The translations under genes and the position numbers were made by a program. A stretch of 12,346 nucleotides of DNA, taken from contig JASLXL010000033.1 of assembly GCA_030740335.1 (NCBI GenBank), positions 1 to 12,346 of the forward strand, in the 5' to 3' direction. This document shows, piece after piece, positions 7,067 to 12,346 of the stretch (position 1 is the first letter of the stretch; each line of letters starts with the position of its first letter). The notes beneath the pieces are model-generated. The model made no database searches and was not told the origin of the DNA. It worked only from the letters and a program-made list of their open reading frames with translations. Origin of the DNA: SAR202 cluster bacterium. Lineage in GTDB: Bacteria > Chloroflexota > Dehalococcoidia > SAR202 > CAJWER01.

Positions 7067-7852
7067 TTATGGGCGCCCCAGCGCGCTTCTAATCTCTTTG
7101 ACGACGCGGGGGACGCCTGTCATTGGGTCGTCGTCTTCCTCGAATTCGATGTTCAGGAAGCCGCGGTAGTCAGCGGCCCGCAGCGTTGAAACGACCTGCG
7201 TCACGTCCACGCGCTTCGGTCCGTCCGGCGTCCGCATCGAGACCTTGTGATGAGCAGTTACAGATAGCGCGGCGACCCTTCTCATGCCTTCGTAGGGGTC
7301 CACGTCGGGGTCCAGCCCGTAGTTCCCTGTGTCCAGATTGACTTGAAGCCATGGCGAGTCGACTGCTTCGATGAGAGCGATCACCTGCGCCGAGGTCGTG
7401 GTGATGCCTCCATGGTTCTCAAGCGCCATGACAACACCGGCCTCTTCGGCAACGGGGACGCACTCCTTTAGCGCGGCCACGGCCCAGTCGAATGCCTCAT
7501 CGTCGGTGTGACCTTCAGGGGTGATGCCGGCGAACACGCGCAGTTCCGGTGCACCCAACTCTCTGGCGTGCCCCAGCCACTCCTTTACCATGTTCACCTC
7601 GGTTGCTCGCTCTTCGTCTGAGGCAAGGGTGAGCTTGCTGCCAACCGCGGCGCCTGACACGCTAACCCCGCGCAGCATGCAGTGCCGCTTCAAGGAGTGC
7701 AGGTAGGCCGCGTCGGTGGTCGGGAAGTAATAGGAGGTCAACTCGACGCCTTCAACGCCAAGGTCGGACGCTATGTCGACGAACTTCTCAAGGCTCATCT
7801 CGCCCGAGGTGAGATATTTCCGATACGAGTACGCACAGCAGCCTATCTTCAT
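7067..7852 (-). CDS. Sugar phosphate isomerase/epimerase-like TIM barrel (AP_endonuc_2 family), first paralogue
   Basis: The 261-residue protein is a xylose-isomerase-like TIM barrel (PF01261), a family of metal-dependent ketose epimerases, inosose dehydratases and hydroxypyruvate isomerases. Metal-site positions are recognisable: VMALENHGG (E145, H147), LQVNLDTGNYG (D174), TAHHKVS (H201/H202) and FLNIEFEEDDD (E236). N-terminal MKIGCCAYSYRKYL is the usual first strand. The open frame extends back to 7990, but that extension overlaps the upstream gene and is a low-complexity shadow; ATG 7852-7850 has AGGAG seven nt upstream and starts exactly at the conserved strand. It lies 22 nt after the second paralogue and 20 nt before the dehydrogenase stop-start junction. 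Likely role: isomerisation or epimerisation of a keto sugar or sugar acid in the same pathway. No signal peptide is seen; probably cytoplasmic. Confidence 0.9.
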   Translation of the reverse strand: MKIGCCAYSYRKYLTSGEMSLEKFVDIASDLGVEGVELTSYYFPTTDAAYLHSLKRHCMLRGVSVSGAAVGSKLTLASDEERATEVNMVKEWLGHARELGAPELRVFAGITPEGHTDDEAFDWAVAALKECVPVAEEAGVVMALENHGGITTTSAQVIALIEAVDSPWLQVNLDTGNYGLDPDVDPYEGMRRVAALSVTAHHKVSMRTPDGPKRVDVTQVVSTLRAADYRGFLNIEFEEDDDPMTGVPRVVKEIRSALGRP

Positions 7853-7874
7853 ATGCAGTCTCCTGGGTGGTCGA

Positions 7875-8651
7875 CTAGTCCCGACCCAACTCATGGAATA
7901 GGGCCGAGTAGTAGCGCATGAAGGTGTCGGGTTCACTGCTCTCTTCCGCGATTTCGGCGAGGCAGTAGCCTTTGTAGCCGGACTGCCCAAGCAGTCCGAA
8001 CAACTCTCGGTACGGGTAGTTCCGGTCCCAGATGTTGTTGATATGCACCGACATTAGCCACGGCAGCAGCAACTCGAAATACTCTCTCACGGAGCCGTCC
8101 ACCACGTCCGTCGGGTTGGAGTTCCAGCATACGCCGACACTTGGGTGGTCGGCCGCTTCCATGACGGTCTTGATATAGGGTGGATGCTGTGTGGGACGGC
8201 CGTGGACCTCCAGCCAGATGCCAACGCCGGTTCCTTCGGCGTGCTCACCGCAGCGTTTTAGGGCGTGGCCGATCTGTTCCAGGGTCTGCTCCACCGGGAT
8301 CCCGTTGTCTACCTGCAGGCCGTTTGGGCGAACCTTGACGCCGACTGCGCCGATATCGACGGCGAGGTCGACGAACTGATTGGTCGTCTCGACGTTGGCG
8401 TCGACCTCCGCAGCGTCGGTCGAGTGGTACTCGCACGTGGAACCGAGGCTGATCTGCCCTAGACCAGAGTTCTGACAGCGAGCCTTGATCGCCGCCCTCT
8501 CGGATGCCGTGAGAGATGGCTCGATGCCGTGGGCGTGAGTTGTGCGGAACTCGGCGGCCCCGAAGCCGTGGGCCTCACACCGCTCTATAATGGTTTCCAG
8601 GTCCCAGCCCTGTGCCAGGTTGTATGTCACAAGTCCAAGTTTTTGGCTCAC
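7875..8651 (-). CDS. Sugar phosphate isomerase/epimerase-like TIM barrel, second paralogue, first gene of the minus-strand operon
   Basis: The 258-residue protein is also an AP_endonuc_2/xylose-isomerase-like TIM barrel but only distantly similar to its neighbour, so the pair is not a recent tandem duplication. Likely metal-site positions are GIWLEVHGRP (E148, H150), VGVCWNSNPTD (N177/N179 where many relatives have Asp or His), MSVHINNIWD (H203) and YCLAEIAEE (E233). The first strand is KLGLVTYNLAQGWDLETII. The start is GTG 8651-8649 with AGGGAGA at 8656-8662 and a 4-nt spacer; a perfect inverted repeat (8666-8683) lies just upstream. It heads the operon isomerase, isomerase, dehydrogenase, ROK kinase, former propeller gene, and faces the chimeric ORF divergently. 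Substrate unknown. Confidence 0.9.
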   Translation of the reverse strand: MSQKLGLVTYNLAQGWDLETIIERCEAHGFGAAEFRTTHAHGIEPSLTASERAAIKARCQNSGLGQISLGSTCEYHSTDAAEVDANVETTNQFVDLAVDIGAVGVKVRPNGLQVDNGIPVEQTLEQIGHALKRCGEHAEGTGVGIWLEVHGRPTQHPPYIKTVMEAADHPSVGVCWNSNPTDVVDGSVREYFELLLPWLMSVHINNIWDRNYPYRELFGLLGQSGYKGYCLAEIAEESSEPDTFMRYYSALFHELGRD

Positions 8652-8665
8652 GTTATCTCCCTTGA

Positions 8666-8683
8666 TGGCTCACCGTTGAGCCA
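8666..8683. promoter_or_regulatory. Perfect inverted repeat, candidate operator or 5'-leader hairpin
   Basis: TGGCTCACCGTTGAGCCA has 7-bp perfectly complementary arms around a 4-nt centre. On the minus-strand transcript it would form a hairpin ending 3 nt before the Shine-Dalgarno sequence of the first operon gene. It could be a repressor operator or an RNA hairpin affecting initiation; no T-tract follows, so it is not a typical terminator. Confidence 0.55.
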
Positions 8684-8700
8684 GCAGAATGCTATCACGT

Positions 8701-8715
8701 CGGATGTTGAATCCG
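8701..8715. promoter_or_regulatory. Inverted repeat, candidate operator
   Basis: CGGATGTTGAATCCG has 5-bp perfect arms around a 5-nt centre and lies mid-way in the divergent gap. Its sequence differs from the 8666-8683 repeat, so if both are operators they probably bind different regulators. Five-bp arms can arise by chance; confidence is limited. Confidence 0.35.
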
Positions 8716-8771
8716 CCATCCCCATGATATAGATTGAGTGCGCCTGACTCGACCCCAGATAGGAGACGCAA

Positions 8772-9305
8772 ATGACGGGCCGAACGCCGGTAGTGCGACC
8801 CCCTGCAGAGCTGGTGGAGTCGTTCCACGAATTTGGCACATCGACCATTAGCTCCGCCCTTCGCGAGGAGTGCGGCATTCTCAAGTCGTTTATGGTCGGA
8901 CCGGTGGCCCATACGCCTGGATTGAAGACGGTAGGCACCGCCACGACCGTCGCATTCCTACCACGGCGTGAGGACATCCCGCAACCCAGTTCTGTGCGAT
9001 CCGGAGGGATGCACGAGATACTGAACATTGCAGAGGAGGCGTACCGACTAGGGTTACTCTGCATTCCTCACGCCTGGCGTCACATGATTGGAGTGGCGGC
9101 TGAGGTTCACCTGGCGGTCGTAGCTCCGAATATGCCATATACCGAGTATCCCATGGCCTTTCCCGACTCGCCGCTGATATCCAGGCTGCTCACACCACGC
9201 TTGGAGGTATCATCGGATGGCACTATCGAGGTTCCACAGCGACCGGGCCTCGGTTTCGAACTAGACGAGGACACAGTGGCACGTTATCGAGAGGATTCGT
9301 ACTAG
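8772..9305 (+). CDS. Chimeric ORF: RraA-like N-terminus fused to enolase-superfamily C-terminus
   Basis: The 177-residue ORF joins two unrelated folds. Residues 1 to about 70 resemble the start of RraA-like/HMG-aldolase proteins: LVESFHEFGTSTISSALREE, MVGPVAHTPGLKTVGTATTV and AFLPRRED. Residues from about 72 on match the C-terminal end of mandelate racemase/muconate lactonizing enzymes: SVRSGGMHEILNIAEEAYRL, LLCIPHAW with H100 at the barrel-strand-7 catalytic position, AAEVHLAVVAPNMPYTEYPM, then VPQRPGLGFELDEDTVARYR, the standard family terminus. The RraA part lacks its GD...RD active-site half, and the enolase part lacks the capping domain, the KxK lysine and the Mg2+ ligands. Neither half should be catalytic. 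ATG has AGGAGA five nt upstream, so the ORF is probably still translated. Most likely an in-frame deletion joined two adjacent genes near 8979-8990; an assembly join is the alternative. Confidence 0.8.
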   Translation: MTGRTPVVRPPAELVESFHEFGTSTISSALREECGILKSFMVGPVAHTPGLKTVGTATTVAFLPRREDIPQPSSVRSGGMHEILNIAEEAYRLGLLCIPHAWRHMIGVAAEVHLAVVAPNMPYTEYPMAFPDSPLISRLLTPRLEVSSDGTIEVPQRPGLGFELDEDTVARYREDSY

Positions 9306-9317
9306 GGAGTCGGAACA

Positions 9318-9354
9318 CCCTCACCATAATCTTCTCCTTCAAGGGAGAGGAGAT
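9318..9354. repeat. Degenerate REP-like intergenic palindrome (CCCTCACC...CTCC/GGGAG type)
   Basis: The gap 9306-9396 holds CCCTCACCATAATCTTCTCC followed at once by TTCAAGGGAGAGGAG. It resembles the widespread intergenic element of the form CCCTCACCCTAACCC with CTCTCCC/GGGAGAGG arms found in many bacterial genomes (from memory). Several mismatches to that form make this a decayed copy. The CTCC..TT/AA..GGAG core could form a weak hairpin behind the chimeric ORF; no T-run follows. It has no bearing on the next gene, whose AAGGAG at 9386-9391 is separate. Confidence 0.55.
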
Positions 9355-9396
9355 GAGCTAGCCAGATCTGGCAGGAGATGGCAACAAGGAGCGAAC

Positions 9397-11883
9397 ATGG
9401 CAGACTACAAGCCGGTTGACATATCCGCTGTAAGCAACGCACCACTGTCCTTGCTCGGCGAGGACTCGGGGGCCGTGGCTGGCCTGCAATTGTTCAGAGG
9501 GCTGCCGTTCGTCGTAGGGGGAGACGGTGACGACTCGCTGATCTCACTTGGTGCCGGTGGCAGCGTCTCGATTCCCCTGGGCTCGGCGGCTCGCCGGGTC
9601 ATATTCGCTCACCGTTTGATGGAAACGAAGGTCCCGCAAGGGGGCCCCCTGGGCGTTGAGGTGGCGGACTACGTGTTCCACTACGCCGGTGGGGATGATG
9701 AGCGTGTCACCATACGCGAACGCTTCGAGATCGCCGCAATTCCTGGCCCAGGTGACATACCCGGCGTTCCGGGCTCACCATACCTCGCAGCTACTGACTC
9801 GACGGCCGAGCTGATGCACAGACACGAAGGGCCGTGGGACGGTACGGGGCGCAGGCAGACCGAAGCAGGCCACGTCATGTCTCGCTGGTATTACCTTTGG
9901 GCGTTCGAAAGCCCTAATCCCGAGCGCGTTATTGAGTCCGTGGAAATCGTGCCCAGAGGTCCGTCATTTGTCATAGCTGCGGTCACTCTGGGACATGCTG
10001 ACGAGCATCCATTTGCCAGAGAGGGCAGACGACCAGCCCGGATCGTGCTCAATGATTCGGCCGACGCGGCCCGTCCGTTTGACCTGGACGTTGAGGTCGA
10101 CCGTGGAGATGCCACATATGTACATCCGTTGCCTGAGGGCGGTGCAGATGACTTCGTCGCTGACTCATTCAAGGGTTACGGCCAGGAGCAGAATGTCGCT
10201 TCGAGTCCGGCCTACGTCGAGGTATCGGCGGTACCCTCCGCTACCGTATCGGTGAAGCAAGGGGACGAGGAGTTAGGGTCGGTGCGATGGGGCGACGTGG
10301 TCGACAAAGGATCGGTAAATGCCGGCCGGGTTAGCGTATCGCTAGCCGATCCCGGCAAGAATTGGGTTCATGTCACCGTGCTCGACGACGACACAGGCAA
10401 GCCCGTACCGTGCCGCGTCCATTTCCGCTCTCCCGATGGCATCCCATTCCAGCCCCACGGACACCACAACCAGGTCAACTCCAACCTGGATACCTGGCAC
10501 ATCGATGTCGGTGGCGACGTGCGACTGGGTCAGATCACGTACGCCTACATCGACGGCACCTCCCAGGGCTGGTTGCCCCGCGGCGAGGTCCTGGTCGATG
10601 TTGCACGTGGGTTCGAGTACGAGCCGCTACGTGAAAGTATCACGATCGCCCCCGGCCAGAGGGAGCTGACACTGAGGCTCAAGCGATGGACCGACATGAA
10701 CGCAAAGGGCTGGTATAGTGGCGACTCCCACGTGCATTTCCTGTCGTCTCAGGGCGCCCACACCGAGTCGATGGCCGAGGATCTGAACGTAGTGAACCTG
10801 CTTCAATCACAGTGGGGCAGCCTGTTCACCAACACCGAGGACTTCACTGGAGAGCCCAGCGTTTCACGAGTGGGTGACAACATCGTGTATGTCTCTCAGG
10901 AGAACCGGCAGCATTTCATGGGACATATGATTTTGTGGGGGCTGAAGAAGCCCATCATGCCCTGGTGCTCCGACGGACTGGGCGAGGCTGAAATCGGCGG
11001 TACCATGGAGGTTACCCTTAGCGACTGGGCAGACCAGGCCCACGAGCAGGGTGGATACGTTGTGAATCCACATTTTCCGAACCCTAACGGTGAGCCTGCC
11101 GCCCTGGTCGCAACGGGTCGCCTGGACGCGGTCGAGATGATCCGTCAGGCCCAATTCAACCACGACGAGTATTATCGCTATCTAAGCTGCGGATACCGGC
11201 TGCCCCTTGTGGGCGGCACTGACAAAATGTCCGCCGACATCCCCGTGGGCCTGTACCGGACCTATGCAAATGTGGGGAATGATCAAGAGTTCACCTACGA
11301 CAACTGGTGCCAGAGTGTCGTGCGTGGTCGCACATTCCTGAGCGGGGGCCCGATCATCCACCTATCCGTGGACGGCCATGAGATCGGCGACACAGTGAAG
11401 CTATCTGGCCCAGCCACAGTCGAGGTGGAGGCGTGGTCGGAGAGTGTCTTGCCGTTGGGCACGCTTCAGATCGTGCAAAATGGTCGTGTCGTGTCGTCCG
11501 CCGAATCCGCTGGTGGCACTCGGCGTCTGGAACTGAAGGAGAAGCTTAAGGTTGACGGTCACACCTGGATAGCGGCGCGAACCGGAGGGCCGGGCTACTA
11601 CGGTACGGCGCACCTGGATGTGTGGAGTCGTGGAGTATTTGCCCACACGTCGCCAATCTACGTATCCAGCGGAGGCGACTGGGAGATGTATGACCGGGAG
11701 ACCGCGCAGTACATGCTCACCATGATTGAGGGCGACCTGTCATACATTCGCAAGGGCTCCGGGCAGCACACCCACGGCAATGTCACCCATCACCACGGCG
11801 AGGACGACCACATGGCGTACCTGGAGCGGCCTTTCCAGCAGGCGCAGGCGGCCGTCCAGGAGAGGATGCGCCGGGGCCGCTAG
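9397..11883 (+). CDS. CehA/McbA family metallohydrolase with PHP domain
   Basis: The 828-residue protein contains a PHP-type metallohydrolase core like that of the carbaryl hydrolases CehA/McbA, whose known members cleave carbamate esters. Likely order: N-terminal beta-sandwich (about 1-220, VEVADYVFHYAGGDDERVTI), a linking beta region, a carboxypeptidase-regulatory/Ig-like segment (about 322-428, WVHVTVLDDDTGKPVPCRVH), the PHP core (about 438-640), a C-terminal beta domain (about 650-770) and a His-rich tail (791-805). Core motifs are WYSGDSHVHF (H445, H447), VSQENRQHFMGHMILWG (E502, H510), VVNPHFPNPNGE (H559), DAVEMI (E580) and VGGTDKM (D609), consistent with a bound metal centre. No signal peptide or membrane segment is seen. 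AAGGAG at 9386-9391 lies five nt before ATG. Its last four bases overlap the convergent neighbour. True substrate unknown; many environmental members act on unidentified compounds. Confidence 0.88.
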   Translation: MADYKPVDISAVSNAPLSLLGEDSGAVAGLQLFRGLPFVVGGDGDDSLISLGAGGSVSIPLGSAARRVIFAHRLMETKVPQGGPLGVEVADYVFHYAGGDDERVTIRERFEIAAIPGPGDIPGVPGSPYLAATDSTAELMHRHEGPWDGTGRRQTEAGHVMSRWYYLWAFESPNPERVIESVEIVPRGPSFVIAAVTLGHADEHPFAREGRRPARIVLNDSADAARPFDLDVEVDRGDATYVHPLPEGGADDFVADSFKGYGQEQNVASSPAYVEVSAVPSATVSVKQGDEELGSVRWGDVVDKGSVNAGRVSVSLADPGKNWVHVTVLDDDTGKPVPCRVHFRSPDGIPFQPHGHHNQVNSNLDTWHIDVGGDVRLGQITYAYIDGTSQGWLPRGEVLVDVARGFEYEPLRESITIAPGQRELTLRLKRWTDMNAKGWYSGDSHVHFLSSQGAHTESMAEDLNVVNLLQSQWGSLFTNTEDFTGEPSVSRVGDNIVYVSQENRQHFMGHMILWGLKKPIMPWCSDGLGEAEIGGTMEVTLSDWADQAHEQGGYVVNPHFPNPNGEPAALVATGRLDAVEMIRQAQFNHDEYYRYLSCGYRLPLVGGTDKMSADIPVGLYRTYANVGNDQEFTYDNWCQSVVRGRTFLSGGPIIHLSVDGHEIGDTVKLSGPATVEVEAWSESVLPLGTLQIVQNGRVVSSAESAGGTRRLELKEKLKVDGHTWIAARTGGPGYYGTAHLDVWSRGVFAHTSPIYVSSGGDWEMYDRETAQYMLTMIEGDLSYIRKGSGQHTHGNVTHHHGEDDHMAYLERPFQQAQAAVQERMRRGR
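11880..11883. other. Shared CTAG: overlapping stop codons of convergent genes
   Basis: The palindrome CTAG supplies TAG to the metallohydrolase on the plus strand (11881-11883) and TAG to the isocitrate lyase-like gene on the minus strand (11882-11880). There is therefore no intergenic space and no room for a terminator between the two coding regions. Confidence 0.9.
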
Positions 11884-12346
11884 GCTTGGTCTACGGCGAA
11901 TCTGACCTCCAGTTCGTTGTAATTCTGCAGGCCTATGACCTTCTCGAACTCCGAGAAGGTCGACATTGCGTCGTAGCCGTCTGTGGTGCCGGTCTTTTTC
12001 AGGTGACCGGCCACCTCCTGAATTGCCCTGGTCGCCGCGAACAGTCCTGACAGAGGGTAGACCACCATGTCATACCCCAGCCGTTCCAACTCCGGCGCGG
12101 ATAGGAACGGAGTCTTTCCTCCCTCCACCATGTTGGCGAACACCGGCGTATCGAAGGAACTGGTCACGATCCTCATCTGTTCAATGTTTTGGGGCGCCTC
12201 GACGAAGACTACGTCGGCCCCGGCCTCCGAGTAGGCTCGGCCTCGTTTGATCGCCTCGTCGAACCCTTCAGGCGCGATGGCATCCGTCCGAGCGATGATT
12301 ACGAGGTCGTGATCCTTTCTGGCATAGGCAGCCGCCCTGATCTTCT
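11880..12346 (-). CDS. Isocitrate lyase/PEP mutase family protein, C-terminal part (5' end outside window)
   Basis: The frame is open from the right edge to TAG 11882-11880, giving 154 C-terminal residues; the internal ATG at 12176 is not the start. Upstream of it the frame reads LVIIARTDAIAPEGFDEAIK and YSEAGADVVFVEAPQNIEQM, the strand-6/7 blocks of the isocitrate lyase/PEP mutase superfamily (TIM barrel, Mg2+-dependent C-C or C-P bond enzymes). FANMVEGGKTPFLSAPELER and LGYDMVVYPLSGLFAATRAI follow, as in methylisocitrate lyase, 2,3-dimethylmalate lyase and oxaloacetate decarboxylase relatives. The N-terminal active-site loop with the catalytic Cys, which separates lyases from other members, is outside the window, so the exact reaction cannot be assigned. 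It converges on the metallohydrolase gene with overlapping stop codons. Confidence 0.9.
   Translation of the reverse strand, partial: KIRAAAYARKDHDLVIIARTDAIAPEGFDEAIKRGRAYSEAGADVVFVEAPQNIEQMRIVTSSFDTPVFANMVEGGKTPFLSAPELERLGYDMVVYPLSGLFAATRAIQEVAGHLKKTGTTDGYDAMSTFSEFEKVIGLQNYNELEVRFAVDQA

Larger units (their letters stand above)
8652..8771. promoter_or_regulatory. Divergent intergenic control region
   Basis: These 120 nt separate the start of the minus-strand sugar operon from the plus-strand chimeric ORF and are the only head-to-head gap in the window, so promoters for both directions should lie here. It holds two perfect inverted repeats (8666-8683 and 8701-8715) and ribosome binding sites at both ends (AGGGAGA on the minus strand at 8656-8662; AGGAGA at 8761-8766 on the plus strand). 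I could not assign convincing -35/-10 boxes; TATAGA at 8728-8733 is the best plus-strand -10 candidate but lacks a properly spaced -35. Confidence 0.6.

Noticed and set aside
7853..7990. N-terminal extension of the first isomerase-like gene back to 7990
   Set aside because: It overlaps the upstream isomerase gene and reads as low-complexity sequence; ATG 7852 has a proper ribosome binding site and starts at the conserved first strand.
8708..8733. Plus-strand promoter with TTGAAT and TATAGA boxes
   Set aside because: The spacer is only 14 nt, too short for a typical sigma-70 promoter; not called as a feature.
8648..9064. Minus-strand open frame of 138 codons over the divergent gap and chimeric ORF
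   Set aside because: No recognisable motifs, and it overlaps the well-supported plus-strand ORF with its ribosome binding site.
12174..12176. ATG 12176-12174 as the start of the isocitrate lyase-like gene
   Set aside because: The frame stays open upstream to the window edge and encodes conserved family blocks (ARTDA, VEAP), so the true start is outside the window.
1..12346. CRISPR array, tRNA/rRNA, transposase or toxin-antitoxin genes
   Set aside because: I saw no regularly spaced direct repeats, cloverleaf-like sequence, transposase motifs or small paired toxin-like ORFs.

Overview
The window looks like an accessory, catabolism-oriented stretch of a moderately GC-rich bacterial chromosome. 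It holds many small-molecule enzymes from families that are heavily duplicated in environmental lineages: two Gfo/Idh/MocA oxidoreductases, a COG3618-type amidohydrolase, a cyclase-family hydrolase, two xylose-isomerase-like TIM barrels, a ROK kinase, a RraA/enolase hybrid, a CehA/McbA metallohydrolase and an isocitrate lyase/PEP mutase relative. This mix, plus a degenerate CCCTCACC-type intergenic palindrome, recalls uncultured Chloroflexota of the SAR202 group. That assignment is inference from gene content; no marker gene is present. I see no tRNA, rRNA, CRISPR array, transposase or phage gene.

Layout. Positions 1-3392 (+): the 3' end of a Gfo/Idh/MocA dehydrogenase, a lactonase-like amidohydrolase 1 nt downstream, a YcaQ/AlkZ-type winged-helix DNA glycosylase, and a cyclase-family protein with altered metal ligands. 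Positions 3393-5013 are a patch of gene decay: a response regulator that has lost its N-terminal half starts immediately after the cyclase stop codon, and it meets tail-to-tail a multiply frameshifted oligogalacturonate-lyase-like beta-propeller pseudogene. Positions 5026-8651 (-): a compact operon, read right to left, of two sugar phosphate isomerase/epimerase-like proteins, a Gfo/Idh/MocA dehydrogenase and a ROK fructokinase-like sugar kinase; the propeller pseudogene was its last member. Positions 8652-8771 form a divergent control region with two perfect inverted repeats. Positions 8772-9305 (+): an in-frame chimera of a RraA N-terminus and an enolase-superfamily C-terminus. Then come a REP-like palindrome, a large CehA/McbA-family PHP metallohydrolase (9397-11883, +), and a convergent, partial isocitrate lyase/PEP mutase gene (-) whose stop codon overlaps the previous one in a shared CTAG.

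How the genes may work together (inference). The minus-strand operon has the composition of a carbohydrate or sugar-acid pathway: epimerase/isomerase, oxidoreductase, kinase and, formerly, a lyase-like propeller protein. The Gfo/Idh plus COG3618 pair at the left edge fits oxidation of a sugar to a lactone followed by lactone hydrolysis. No transporter is visible. The clearest oddities are the RraA::enolase hybrid ORF and the localized decay around 3.4-5.0 kb, which point to recent deletions and rearrangement in an accessory region. I did not find evidence for a wholly new defence or mobile system.
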